32,841 nt of DNA, taken from an uncultured Odoribacter sp. Its GTDB lineage: Bacteria; Bacteroidota; Bacteroidia; Bacteroidales; Marinifilaceae. Position 1 is the first letter of the stretch, and every line of letters starts with the position of its first letter. Position numbers and translations under genes: made by a program. The stretch is from the NCBI GenBank assembly GCA_905193145.1, contig CAJJNP010000013.1, positions 1 through 32,841 on the forward strand, read 5' to 3'. Positions 8,796 through 16,072 of the stretch are shown here, piece by piece. The notes beneath the pieces are model-generated. The model made no database searches. It was given only the letters and a program-made list of their open reading frames with translations, and had not been told where the DNA came from.

Positions 8796-9230
8796 ATGAA
8801 CGCAAAATTTTTATTAATGGGTGCTTTAGTCGTAGCACTGGCAGGCTGCAAAGGTTCTGCAACCAAAAATTCGACACAAGCCAAAACAACGGAGGCTGCA
8901 ACCGAAGTGGCAACCAAGGCCAACGATTTCTATGGCACATATGAAGGAACGCTTCCTTGTGCGGATTGTGAAGGTATCAAAACGACCCTTACGGTGAATG
9001 CCGATTCAACCTACTATCTCAAGAGCGAATATTTGGGAGTAAAAGACGGTATTTTTGAAACAAACGGAGTTTATAATCTCCTGAATAATGATTTGTTGGA
9101 ATTGATTACTCCCTCTTCAGGAGAAAAGACCTATTACAAAATTCTGGAAAATTCTGTGATGTTGTCTGATGAAAAAGGCACCATTAATGAGGGTGAACTT
9201 GCAGAATATTATGTTCTGAAAAAGAACTGA
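8796..9230 (+). CDS. NlpE-like outer-membrane lipoprotein (NlpE N-terminal domain)
   Basis: This 144-residue protein has a lipoprotein signal with lipobox LAGC; Cys18 would be lipidated. A Thr/Ala-rich linker follows, then the NlpE N-terminal beta-barrel domain starting at DFYGTYEGTLPCADCEGIKTTL. The CADC motif (C-x-x-C) is the diagnostic pair of that domain. In Escherichia coli NlpE senses surface contact and lipoprotein or copper stress, but it also has a second domain that is absent here, so the Cpx-signalling role should not be carried over. Single-domain NlpE-like proteins are common in Bacteroidota and their role is unsettled. The gene stands alone, with its own promoter-like box and a strong terminator. 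Confidence 0.85.
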   Translation: MNAKFLLMGALVVALAGCKGSATKNSTQAKTTEAATEVATKANDFYGTYEGTLPCADCEGIKTTLTVNADSTYYLKSEYLGVKDGIFETNGVYNLLNNDLLELITPSSGEKTYYKILENSVMLSDEKGTINEGELAEYYVLKKN

Positions 9231-9258
9231 TATTGTAGATATATTTTGTCAAGGATAT

Positions 9259-9297
9259 AAAAGCCAACTGATTCCTGAACGGACGGTTGGCTTTTTT
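9259..9297 (+). terminator. Intrinsic terminator after the NlpE-like gene
   Basis: AAAAGCCAAC (9259-9268) and GTTGGCTTTT (9286-9295) form a perfect 10-bp stem with a 17-nt loop, and the T run continues to 9297. It starts 28 bp after the stop codon. Confidence 0.9.
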
Positions 9298-9387
9298 GAT
9301 TTATGCTTGTTCCGTCTGTGAACATCTCCGTTCTATCTCCTGCCTTTCCTCTTCTCAAACATATTTTAAATTCATGTCAAATAGTAG

Positions 9388-9414
9388 TCAAAGATATGGT
9401 TTTGTTATCTTTGA
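9388..9414. promoter_or_regulatory. 9-bp inverted repeat overlapping a promoter-like box
   Basis: TCAAAGATA and TATCTTTGA are exact reverse complements separated by 9 bp. The right arm contains TATCTTTG, a perfect match to the TAnnTTTG box, so the dyad may be an operator lying on a promoter. No TTTG box is seen at the proper distance upstream. Confidence 0.4.
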
Positions 9415-9460
9415 TATATATTTGTCATATAGATGACATATTTTTGATATAAATTTAAGT

Positions 9461-9489
9461 GGGAGGGGAGATAGGGAGAAGAGGGAGGG
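9461..9489 (+). other. Candidate G-quadruplex-forming tract
   Basis: Five G runs of three or four bases are separated by 1, 5, 6 and 1 bases (GGG-A-GGGG, then GGG, GGG-A-GGG), which satisfies the usual four-run rule with loops of 1-7 bases. It stands in an otherwise AT-rich gap, about 70 bp upstream of the promoter boxes at 9557-9587. Confidence 0.5.
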
Positions 9490-9556
9490 ATTTAGCTGTT
9501 GTGTCTTTTACTAGTATAAGTTTACTGATTTCAAAGTAAAGTTTTTTATGAAAATA

Positions 9557-9587
9557 TTTGTTTTATTCAATATAAATAATATATTTG
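9557..9587 (+). promoter_or_regulatory. Strong Bacteroides-type promoter for the 9693 gene
   Basis: TTTG (9557-9560), a 19-bp spacer and TATATTTG (9580-9587) match the Bacteroides -33 and -7 consensus at ideal spacing. Transcription would begin near 9594, leaving a leader of about 100 nt before ATG 9693. This is the cleanest promoter seen in the window. Confidence 0.7.
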
Positions 9588-9635
9588 TAGTGTGATGTAA
9601 TTTAGTTTTGAGAAAGGAGGTGTTATAGGCAGGTT

Positions 9636-9683
9636 ATGTACAAAAAAGCATTTGAAATAGTGATGTTAGAATTATTATGTTAA
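9636..9683 (+). CDS. Possible 15-codon leader peptide
   Basis: ATG 9636 opens a 15-codon ORF (MYKKAFEIVMLELLC, stop TAA 9681-9683) in the leader of the next gene. A near-perfect AAAGGAGG lies at 9613-9620, 15 nt before the ATG, which is rather far for a ribosome-binding site. It may be chance, or an upstream ORF that affects translation of the gene at 9693. Confidence 0.2.
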   Translation: MYKKAFEIVMLELLC

Positions 9684-9692
9684 ATTTAAATC

Positions 9693-10124
9693 ATGGAGAC
9701 TATGAAAAAATATGTGAAATTCTTATTGTTATTGATGGCATCTTTAATTTGGAAAGAATCTTATTCTCAAAATTGGTCATATGAGGTAACTGTTCCATTG
9801 GGTGGAACTTTGTCGGTGCGTTTGAGCGATTTTTTTAAAACAGAAGATGATGCTGTATTGTTATGGAAACAAGCAGCTCCAGGGGCTGAGTATAGTTTTG
9901 TGACAAGATTGGAGCGGGTTCAAGTATACATGCAGGGTCATATGGTTGGATCAGATGCAGGTTTGTATATATTTCAAGGCAAGGATTATAATGGTAAAAT
10001 GCAATATCTTGAAGTTACAGTGAATGTTTCTTATCCCAAGAATTTAAAATCAAGCATAAGTCGTTTGAAATATGTTTCGAATATTGGCTTTGCTTTGAAG
10101 CCTCGTGAATTATGGTTGTGTTAA
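9693..10124 (+). CDS. Small exported protein of unknown function
   Basis: This 143-residue protein has a signal peptide (MKKYVKFLLLLMASLIW, probable cut after SYS before QNW), so the mature form would be periplasmic or surface exposed. ATG 9693 is used; ATG 9702, three codons in, gives a more usual signal peptide. The mature part looks beta-rich, with alternating hydrophobic residues (WSYEVTVPLGGTLSVRL and LYIFQGKDYNGKMQYLEVTVNVSY), which suggests a small beta-sandwich of about 90 residues. I do not recognise a family. Its stop TAA (10122-10124) touches the TTG that can open the next frame, so the two genes are probably co-translated and may work together. The tail GFALKPRELWLC is unlike the rest and could reflect an altered C-terminus. 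Confidence 0.65.
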   Translation: METMKKYVKFLLLLMASLIWKESYSQNWSYEVTVPLGGTLSVRLSDFFKTEDDAVLLWKQAAPGAEYSFVTRLERVQVYMQGHMVGSDAGLYIFQGKDYNGKMQYLEVTVNVSYPKNLKSSISRLKYVSNIGFALKPRELWLC

Positions 10125-13100
10125 TTGAAAAAATCTAGCTTTATGGACACGCACGCTTTTTTCTTGATAATGCGGAATGAGATGAAGTTGCAGATGCGTA
10201 GTTGGGTATTCCGCTTTTTTGTAGTCTTGTCTTTGGTGGGAATCGTTGCGTGTCAGATGTACAGGCAGGGGGGCGACGGCATGCATTGGAAAATGGTGGG
10301 GCTCCCTTGTTCCATTCCATTGGTGAATGCTTATTTGTTTTGTCTGGTTCAGTCTCTTTTTCTGATAGTCGTTATGTCGGATTTCCCTAAGCGTCTGGTC
10401 CGTTCCGGTTTGCGTGACGGGGTATTGGTTCGTCCGTTTGGGAATACGGTGTATTATTGGGGTTCGCTGGCAGGTGTTTTTCTCTCTTTTATGATTGTTT
10501 GTCTGTTGGCGATGTTTATGGAGATGTTGGTGGTGCATTCGGTCAGTCTTTCTCCTTTTCGCTTGGGATATTATCTTTTTTATCTGTTGACTTTGACGAT
10601 TCCCTGTTGGGTGTTTGTCTCCGGTTTGATGGTGTTTTTAAGCCGTTATACTTCAAGGTTGATTGCTTTGCTGGCTGGGGTATTGTGGTGGCTGGGAAGC
10701 ATCTGGTGGTTGCCTTATGTCAGTCATGGCACTTTTGATTTCTTTGCTGTGGGGGTGCCTAATTTGTTTTCGGATATGGTGGGTCATATAAATCTGTCGG
10801 CTTATTTGCACCATCGTTTGATTTATTTCTTTGCAGGGATTGGTTTTTTGCTGTTGGGTCTGGGGAGGCTGGGACGGATTCCCAATAGGGAAATCAGGGG
10901 CGTTTGCAGTTGGTGTGGTTTGGGTGTGCTTGTGATGGGGCTGGGGTGTCTGTTTTTGCTTGAGTATCGTTATCGGGATGACCGTATGGTGCGCCACGAG
11001 TGGAAAAATACGTTTGAACATTATTGGAACGAAACGACATGCCGTGTAAAGAATCATCGGATTCGGTTGGCTCAGCACGACAATGTTTTGGAAGTGGGCA
11101 GTGATATGACGGTTTATAATCCCGGCAGGGCTGCATTGGACAGCATTGTCCTGTTTTTGAATCCCGGACTGCATATACGTGAATTGCGTTGCGGAGCGGA
11201 AGATTTGAGCTATACGAGAAGCGGTCTGGTCGTTGTTGTGCATCGTAGTCTGCCTGCTACGGACAGTCTGGTGTTGCATTGGGAGTATGGCGGAACGGTG
11301 GACGACCGTGTCTGCGATTTGCATCTGTCCGACAAAGAGTATGAGGATGTCTTTCATGCCGATAATTTTTTCCCGACGGGTCGGCGGGGTGCGTTTGTCC
11401 ACAGGGATATTTTATTGTTGACTCCTGCCTGTATGTGGTATCCGGTGGCTTTCCCGCCCGTGAATCCGTTGGGTGAAGCGTTTACGCATTGGGATTTTAC
11501 ATCATTCCAACTGACGGTTGCGCAACCTTCGCAGCGTTGTGTCGTTTCCCAAGGGAAATGTGTCCGACAGGGGGATTCTGTCTGTTTTTCTTCTTGCCTG
11601 TCCCCCGGGATTTCTGTTTATGCAGCGGATGTAAACAGTTATTCGATTCCTTTGCATCAGACGTTAAAACTGGATTGTTATGCAGGCAAGTGGGGAGAAA
11701 TATTGAAGAATTGTTTCGGTAAGGTCAGGCGGTCGGTATTTTCCCGTTATATGAAGGAAGACGGGAAGAAGTATACCGGATATGAGCCTGAAGATTACGA
11801 GGCTGTCCTTTGGGACGAGGACGGCAATGTCCGGATTGCTTGTGTGGAAACTCCGGTGTCTTTTGTGCCTTCGGGTTACAGGGTGGAGCCTGTAGATGTA
11901 AAAGTGGAGCCGGGCATGTTTTTTTGTCCGGAATATATGTTTTTCCCATCTTATTGTACCGGTTCTTTAAGCGGGGATTTTCAGACGTATGATGATTGTT
12001 CTCTGGTATTTGATGAATTGTTTTACACGATGTTCGTTTCTATGTCAACGGTTGGCAGCCATCCGCTGCCGGGAATGGATAGGGTGGTCTCGCCGGTGGC
12101 AAGGCATGCCGCCAATCTGGTGTTTAGACTGCCACGGTATAGAATGTATTCCGGGAAATATCCTTTTATGGGAGTTGTATTTGAATTGTTGAGACGATCT
12201 TATGGGGAACCGCTGCATTTTAATTTGGAAGGTATAGCCCATGCAAATGAGGACGGGGATGAAAATGTTTATGATTATCTGATGGGTAGGACATTGGGAG
12301 AAATCTTGTCGGACAATGCTTTGGATGAGCGTTTGAAGTATGAAGCACTGTATGTGAAAGCAAAGGAGTTGTGGTCATATTTTGCGCTCGTTGTCCCGGA
12401 AGAGGAATTGGCAGCCTCTTTGGACAGTATTGCTGCGGTGGCTGTCGGGGAAGTAAGTTACGATTCGTTGATGGCAGGGTGGAACAGGCGTGGGCTGTCG
12501 GATGCGGATTCCTTGACGGATGTCTGGTATGCAACCAGACATACCCACTATTTCAAGGTAAAGGATGCGGTACGCTATTATAATGAACAGACCGGATTGT
12601 ATAGATTGGAGGCTTGGGTCCGGAATATGGGAGATTGCGGAGGATTTTTTTCTGTTAATTATGGAGGTGTATTTGAACCTAAGAGTGTTCATTTTTATTT
12701 CGCACCTCATGAAGCAAAATATTTGTCATTTTGTGAAGAGGGTATAGGTTATATGTATGCTTATTTGTCTGCCAATCGTCCGATTGTCTGGAGGGGAGAT
12801 AATGGACATTGTTCCCGAGAGATGGTGGAATCTTGGAAGCCGGGTTTTGTTTCTCGGACGATTTCGGATGCGGAGTTTGAAAAGTCGGATGAAAATGTAT
12901 GGCTTGTCGATGATACGGATGACGGATTTGAGGTGAAAAATAGTAATGAGTCATGGTTTCGGCGCAAATTTGGCAAGAAACCGGCTTATCGTGTCATCAC
13001 GCGTTCCGGCAGGACCTCCGATTGGGTACCTGCGTACCATACTTCGGCTTGCGGGGATTCCATTCGCGGATATCATTGTATAGGCGGAGGAGTCGGGGAA

Positions 13101-13430
13101 TCGACAGCGACATGGCGGGTTGCATTGCCCCGCGGATATTATGAGATCTGGGTAAAGGTATTCAAGGATTATATCGCTACATTTCCGGGTATAAAAGCCT
13201 TCCCTTCTTCTGTTGTCAACTACTATACGGTTTGTTATGGGGATAAACAGGAAGAGATAGAATTGCCATTGGATGAAGAACTGGAGGGCCTTCCCTCAGG
13301 TTGGGTGTCTTTGGGAAAATTTGATTTTCCGGAAGGAGAAGTCCGGGTAATACTTTCCGATAAGGAGGTTAACAAGGATAAAGATGTTGCGATTATTGCG
13401 GATGCTGTGAAATTTGTCCGGTTGGAGTAG
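10125..13430 (+). CDS. ABC-2-like permease / M1-peptidase-like protein with C-terminal golvesin (Xly CBD)-like domain
   Basis: This 1101-residue protein has about seven N-terminal membrane segments (residues about 20-300) opening with MRNEMKLQMRSW, the style of ABC-2 permeases. A large extracytoplasmic part follows; residues about 320-420 (VGSDMTVYNPGRAALDSIVLFLNP) resemble the N-terminal beta domain of M1 peptidases, as in Bacteroidota proteins annotated as permease/M1 aminopeptidase fusions. I see no HExxH zinc motif, so peptidase activity is unlikely. Residues about 940-1101 resemble the golvesin/Xly carbohydrate-binding-like domain and end in IIADAVKFVRLE. No ATPase gene is adjacent; the nearest is at 25920. 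The frame opens at TTG 10125, right after the previous stop; ATG 10143 is the conservative alternative. Regional function is unknown. Confidence 0.7.
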   Translation: MKKSSFMDTHAFFLIMRNEMKLQMRSWVFRFFVVLSLVGIVACQMYRQGGDGMHWKMVGLPCSIPLVNAYLFCLVQSLFLIVVMSDFPKRLVRSGLRDGVLVRPFGNTVYYWGSLAGVFLSFMIVCLLAMFMEMLVVHSVSLSPFRLGYYLFYLLTLTIPCWVFVSGLMVFLSRYTSRLIALLAGVLWWLGSIWWLPYVSHGTFDFFAVGVPNLFSDMVGHINLSAYLHHRLIYFFAGIGFLLLGLGRLGRIPNREIRGVCSWCGLGVLVMGLGCLFLLEYRYRDDRMVRHEWKNTFEHYWNETTCRVKNHRIRLAQHDNVLEVGSDMTVYNPGRAALDSIVLFLNPGLHIRELRCGAEDLSYTRSGLVVVVHRSLPATDSLVLHWEYGGTVDDRVCDLHLSDKEYEDVFHADNFFPTGRRGAFVHRDILLLTPACMWYPVAFPPVNPLGEAFTHWDFTSFQLTVAQPSQRCVVSQGKCVRQGDSVCFSSCLSPGISVYAADVNSYSIPLHQTLKLDCYAGKWGEILKNCFGKVRRSVFSRYMKEDGKKYTGYEPEDYEAVLWDEDGNVRIACVETPVSFVPSGYRVEPVDVKVEPGMFFCPEYMFFPSYCTGSLSGDFQTYDDCSLVFDELFYTMFVSMSTVGSHPLPGMDRVVSPVARHAANLVFRLPRYRMYSGKYPFMGVVFELLRRSYGEPLHFNLEGIAHANEDGDENVYDYLMGRTLGEILSDNALDERLKYEALYVKAKELWSYFALVVPEEELAASLDSIAAVAVGEVSYDSLMAGWNRRGLSDADSLTDVWYATRHTHYFKVKDAVRYYNEQTGLYRLEAWVRNMGDCGGFFSVNYGGVFEPKSVHFYFAPHEAKYLSFCEEGIGYMYAYLSANRPIVWRGDNGHCSREMVESWKPGFVSRTISDAEFEKSDENVWLVDDTDDGFEVKNSNESWFRRKFGKKPAYRVITRSGRTSDWVPAYHTSACGDSIRGYHCIGGGVGESTATWRVALPRGYYEIWVKVFKDYIATFPGIKAFPSSVVNYYTVCYGDKQEEIELPLDEELEGLPSGWVSLGKFDFPEGEVRVILSDKEVNKDKDVAIIADAVKFVRLE

Positions 13431-13466
13431 TTGCTGATGTTTTGTGTTATAATAATTTCTCGGATT

Positions 13467-13499
13467 GTTGGGAATGCTGGATGTTTTTCATTAGTTTTG
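13467..13499 (+). promoter_or_regulatory. Promoter-like boxes before the sigma factor gene
   Basis: TAGTTTTG (13492-13499) fits TAnnTTTG, and GTTG (13467-13470) lies 21 bp upstream as a weak -33 box. The start codon is 24 bp further on. The match is reasonable but not perfect. Confidence 0.4.
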
Positions 13500-13523
13500 C
13501 AAGATTAACTTTATGTACATATT

Positions 13524-14060
13524 GTGAATATTGCAATAAAACAGATACAACATGGCGATGAACAGGCTTTCCGAAGTTTGTTTAATGAGTACTACCAAGG
13601 GTTGTGTGTGTTTGCGTCTGCCTATTTGAAAGATGATGCGTTGTCGGCGGATGTTGTGCAGGAGGCTTTTGTGAAGTTTTGGGCTCGTCGGGGGAATTTC
13701 GATGATGCTGTTAAAATCAAGTCTTTTCTTTATACCGTTGTCAGGAACGACTGCCTGAATATCGTGCAGCGTCAGAAGATTGTGCGGGAAGATATCTCTG
13801 TGATTGAAAACAAAGGCTTTTTTCATAATAATTTGATAGAGACAGAGAGCTATCGTATTTTTTATGCAGCTGTAGAAACGCTTTCGCCTCAGGGAAAAGA
13901 GGTGATTCAATTGGCTTTGGACGGGTTGAAAAACAGTGAGATTGCCGACCGTTTGGGGATTGCCGAAAGCTCTGTCCATACACAGAAAAAGATTGCCTAC
14001 AAAAAATTAAAGGAGGCTTTGAAGGACTATTATTATCTGCTTTATCTGTTCTTGGGATAA
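13524..14060 (+). CDS. ECF RNA polymerase sigma factor (Bacteroidota SusCD-type, RpoE-like)
   Basis: This 178-residue protein has the two sigma-70 domains of ECF factors. Region 2 spans about residues 10-80 (DEQAFRSLFNEYYQGL, then ADVVQEAFVKFW), and region 4 about 115-165 (LSPQGKEVIQLALDGLKNSEIA, then AESSVHTQKKIAYKKLKEAL, the helix-turn-helix). It belongs to the large Bacteroidota group that pairs with FecR anti-sigma factors and SusC receptors with a signalling domain. The only in-frame start near the right place is GTG 13524. The partner FecR gene normally follows at once, but here it lies 3 kb downstream at 17138, so the pair has been split. It probably drives the susC operon at 18413 when the receptor signals. 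Confidence 0.9.
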   Translation: MNIAIKQIQHGDEQAFRSLFNEYYQGLCVFASAYLKDDALSADVVQEAFVKFWARRGNFDDAVKIKSFLYTVVRNDCLNIVQRQKIVREDISVIENKGFFHNNLIETESYRIFYAAVETLSPQGKEVIQLALDGLKNSEIADRLGIAESSVHTQKKIAYKKLKEALKDYYYLLYLFLG

Positions 14061-14062
14061 TA

Positions 14063-14167
14063 TTGAAAATCAATTGGGGCTTAATAAAATCGTCAACTAG
14101 CGACCAGTTTATGGAAGCATTAGGATTGCCGACAAGCAGAAGACAAAATCGAGGGTTGAAACTCTAA
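14063..14167 (+). pseudogene. Short coding remnant at the left edge of the inserted DNA
   Basis: After the sigma gene an open stretch without a start codon ends at TAA 14165-14167. Its last residues read SSTSDQFMEALGLPTSRRQNRGLKL, basic at the end. This could be the C-terminus of a lost gene such as a transposase, left when the accessory block arrived, but I cannot name the family and chance is possible. Confidence 0.25.
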
Positions 14168-14177
14168 AATGCACCCC

Positions 14178-14225
14178 AAGTCGTAATAATTTGCCCGTAC
14201 AAGGCTTATTATTATGACTTTTTTG
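14178..14225 (+). terminator. Intrinsic terminator upstream of the toxin-antitoxin genes
   Basis: AAGTCGTAATAAT (14178-14190) pairs with ATTATTATGACTT (14208-14220) through 13 bp, with one G-T pair, and a run of six T follows. It would isolate the accessory genes from sigma-factor transcription. It also means that the distant FecR gene needs another promoter. Confidence 0.7.
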
Positions 14226-14273
14226 TAATTTTGCAGTTGGTTAGGGGTGGTATTAAGCCGCAAAGCATTCTAT

Positions 14274-14306
14274 AATGTCCGATTTTCTTTAAGAATTTCG
14301 GACATT
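14274..14306. promoter_or_regulatory. 33-bp dyad, candidate AbiEi operator
   Basis: AATGTCCGA (14274-14282) and TCGGACATT (14298-14306) are exact reverse complements, and an inner TTCTT-T-AAGAA continues the dyad around a centre at 14290. Only the two TT pairs between the blocks do not match. It ends directly beside the -33 position of the promoter at 14309-14340. AbiEi antitoxins are known to repress their own operon by binding inverted repeats, so this is a natural binding site. Confidence 0.55.
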
Positions 14307-14308
14307 TT

Positions 14309-14340
14309 ATTGCTATATCAAGAGTAATATCGTATCTTTG
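14309..14340 (+). promoter_or_regulatory. Promoter of the abiEi-abiEii-like operon
   Basis: ATTG (14309-14312), 20 bp, then TATCTTTG (14333-14340), a perfect -7 box. Transcription would begin near 14347, only about 14 nt before ATG 14361, so the leader is very short. Confidence 0.6.
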
Positions 14341-14360
14341 CAAGTGGAATCATTGTGGAT

Positions 14361-14951
14361 ATGAAGACGATACTGACGAAGGAAATACGAAACATCATAG
14401 ACCGAAACGGACCGAACAGGCTTTATATGGTGAGTGATTTTGCCCATCTGAATAATGACGGGCTAGTTACTCGTGCGCTTTCCCGATTAGAGAAAGAGGG
14501 TGTGCTCATTCGTCTTTCTCAAGGTCTATATCTATATCCATTACGGAATAAGTTCGGTGTACTTCGTCCCTCTATAGAAGATATTGCATACGCTATAGCG
14601 GAAAAGGATAAGGCTCGTATTATACCTAGTGGATTGACAGCATTGAACAAATTGGGACTTTCCACACAGGTCACGATGAATGCAATCTATCTGACAGATG
14701 CCACAGCAAGGGAACTTACTATCGGAAACCGTAAAATCATATTCAAGCGTAGCGTACCTCGCAATTTTGCCTACAAGACAGACTTGTTCCCACTTATAGT
14801 CGCTGCCATGAAAGAATTAGGGAAAGATAACGTGACAGATGAACAGGTTGCAATCATAAAACAAGCCATTGAAAAATATGGTAGTCCTGATGAAATCAAA
14901 TACGATTACAGCATTGCCCCGCAATGGATTAAACAAAGACTTGCATTATGA
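14361..14951 (+). CDS. AbiEi-type antitoxin / transcriptional regulator (DUF6088 family)
   Basis: From ATG 14361 this has 196 residues. The N-terminal part (about 1-70) is a winged helix: VSDFAHLNNDGLVTRALSRLEKEGVLIRLSQGLYLYP is the pattern of AbiEi and DUF6088 regulators. The rest (about 70-196), with RIIPSGLTALNKLGLSTQV and YLTDATARELTIGNRKIIFKR, fits the AbiEi C-terminal antitoxin part. It overlaps the toxin gene by 4 bp (ATGA). In type IV systems the antitoxin blocks the nucleotidyltransferase without binding it tightly and represses the operon; the dyad at 14274-14306 is a likely site. A longer frame opens at GTG 14355, but ATG 14361 is preferred. Confidence 0.85.
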   Translation: MKTILTKEIRNIIDRNGPNRLYMVSDFAHLNNDGLVTRALSRLEKEGVLIRLSQGLYLYPLRNKFGVLRPSIEDIAYAIAEKDKARIIPSGLTALNKLGLSTQVTMNAIYLTDATARELTIGNRKIIFKRSVPRNFAYKTDLFPLIVAAMKELGKDNVTDEQVAIIKQAIEKYGSPDEIKYDYSIAPQWIKQRLAL

Positions 14952-15961
14952 ATTTTACTAAGCTTATAAAAGAAGAACAACTTACCATTTTGGCTAATGT
15001 AGCCGAAGATAAAGGGATTGTGGACAATGCCGTAGAAAAGGACTACTGGGTCAGTATGGTGTTACGTGCCATATTTTCTTTGCCGTATGCAGCAGCTTTT
15101 GTTTTCAAGGGCGGAACAAGCCTTAGCAAAGGTTGGGGATTAATAGAACGGTTTTCGGAAGATATTGACCTTGCAATAGATCCCCAATATCTCGGCTTTA
15201 CAAATATTGAGACTAAAAGTCAACGGACTAAGTTGCGGAAAGACTCCAAGAAGTTCATAGATGGCTCTTTCGCGCTCGACGTTGAGACCAGATTAAAAGA
15301 GTTTGGGCTATCAGAGAGCTGTAAGGTTATAGTTCCGGAGACATCTGTCAGTGACCTTGATCCTGTGGTCCTGTTTGTCGAGTATAATTCAGTGCTACAA
15401 ACGAAAATGCAATATATACCCGAACGAGTCAAAGTTGAGATAAGCTGTCGTTCACTCATGGAACCGTCAGAAGATGTGGAAATGCGTTCTATGATAGAAG
15501 ATGCTTATCCAGGTGAAGAGTTCTCATTACCTATATTCACTGTTCCTACCGTAGTGCCAGGACGAACATTCCTGGAAAAGGTTTTTCTTTTGCATGAAGA
15601 GTTTAACCGTCCCAATGGCTGTACGCATATCGAACGTATCACACGACACATGTATGACATTGTAAAGATGATGGATAAACCGTTTGCTATGGAAGCAATG
15701 CAGGATGTACAATTATACGAGGACATTGTGACTCATCGTAAAAAGTTTACGGCTTGGAGTGGATTGGACTATACGAGTCATCTTCCACACACAATATCGT
15801 TCCTGCCTCCTGAAAGCATCGAAGATGTTTTGCGTGACGACTATAAGCAGATGCAAATTGGCTTCATCTATGCCAATGCACCTTCTTTCGATGAGATTAT
15901 GGAACGATTGAGTGAGTTGCAAAGCAGATTTAGGACATTGGTATGGAAAAATAATCGTTGA
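14948..15961 (+). CDS. AbiEii/AbiGii-family nucleotidyltransferase toxin
   Basis: This 337-residue protein has the AbiEii (PF08843) nucleotidyltransferase motif: FKGGTSLSKGWGLIERFSED then IDLAI, about residues 55-80, with the Gly-Gly-Thr-Ser loop and the D-x-D metal pair (EDIDLA). The C-terminal half (HEEFNRPNGCTHIERITRHMYDI, then KMMDKP) also fits. Relatives act as abortive-infection or plasmid-stabilising toxins that transfer nucleotides, in some cases to tRNA. The motifs and length are intact, so it is probably functional and held by the antitoxin just upstream. It sits in foreign DNA between a sigma factor and its anti-sigma gene, which suggests it arrived by horizontal transfer. Confidence 0.88.
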   Translation: MNFTKLIKEEQLTILANVAEDKGIVDNAVEKDYWVSMVLRAIFSLPYAAAFVFKGGTSLSKGWGLIERFSEDIDLAIDPQYLGFTNIETKSQRTKLRKDSKKFIDGSFALDVETRLKEFGLSESCKVIVPETSVSDLDPVVLFVEYNSVLQTKMQYIPERVKVEISCRSLMEPSEDVEMRSMIEDAYPGEEFSLPIFTVPTVVPGRTFLEKVFLLHEEFNRPNGCTHIERITRHMYDIVKMMDKPFAMEAMQDVQLYEDIVTHRKKFTAWSGLDYTSHLPHTISFLPPESIEDVLRDDYKQMQIGFIYANAPSFDEIMERLSELQSRFRTLVWKNNR

Positions 15962-16072
15962 CGGTGGCTCTACTCTTTTTGTTTGCAAAATTACTTTGTG
16001 TAGAGCTGTCAGGCTGTATGTTTTATATGGCTTTCAGACAGTTTTAATTGGCACTCAACTAAATCGTTGTAA

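Larger units (their letters stand above)
9298..9692. other. AT-rich intergenic region with dyads, a G-tract cluster and a promoter
   Basis: No long gene is supported in this 395-bp stretch. It holds a perfect 9-bp dyad (TCAAAGATA 9388-9396 with TATCTTTGA 9406-9414), a smaller dyad TGTCAT/ATGACA (9423-9438), a G-rich cluster (9461-9489), a strong Bacteroides-type promoter (9557-9587), an AAAGGAGG sequence at 9613-9620 and a 15-codon ORF. The layout looks like a regulatory leader for the gene at 9693. Confidence 0.6.

Noticed and set aside
9328..9489. Possible long hairpin between the pyrimidine-rich stretch at 9328-9357 and the purine-rich stretch at 9461-9489
   Set aside because: The matching blocks (CTATCTCC with GGAGATAG, and TCTTCTC with GAGAAGA) occur in the wrong order to form one stem.
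10653..11402. 249-codon open frame on the - strand inside the large membrane-protein gene
   Set aside because: It lies antisense to a well-supported gene, its composition (many His, Gln, Pro, Thr) is that of a shadow frame, and it has no recognisable domain.
10125..13430. Active M1 aminopeptidase
   Set aside because: No HExxH motif with a downstream Glu was found; only the beta-domain-like part resembles the family.
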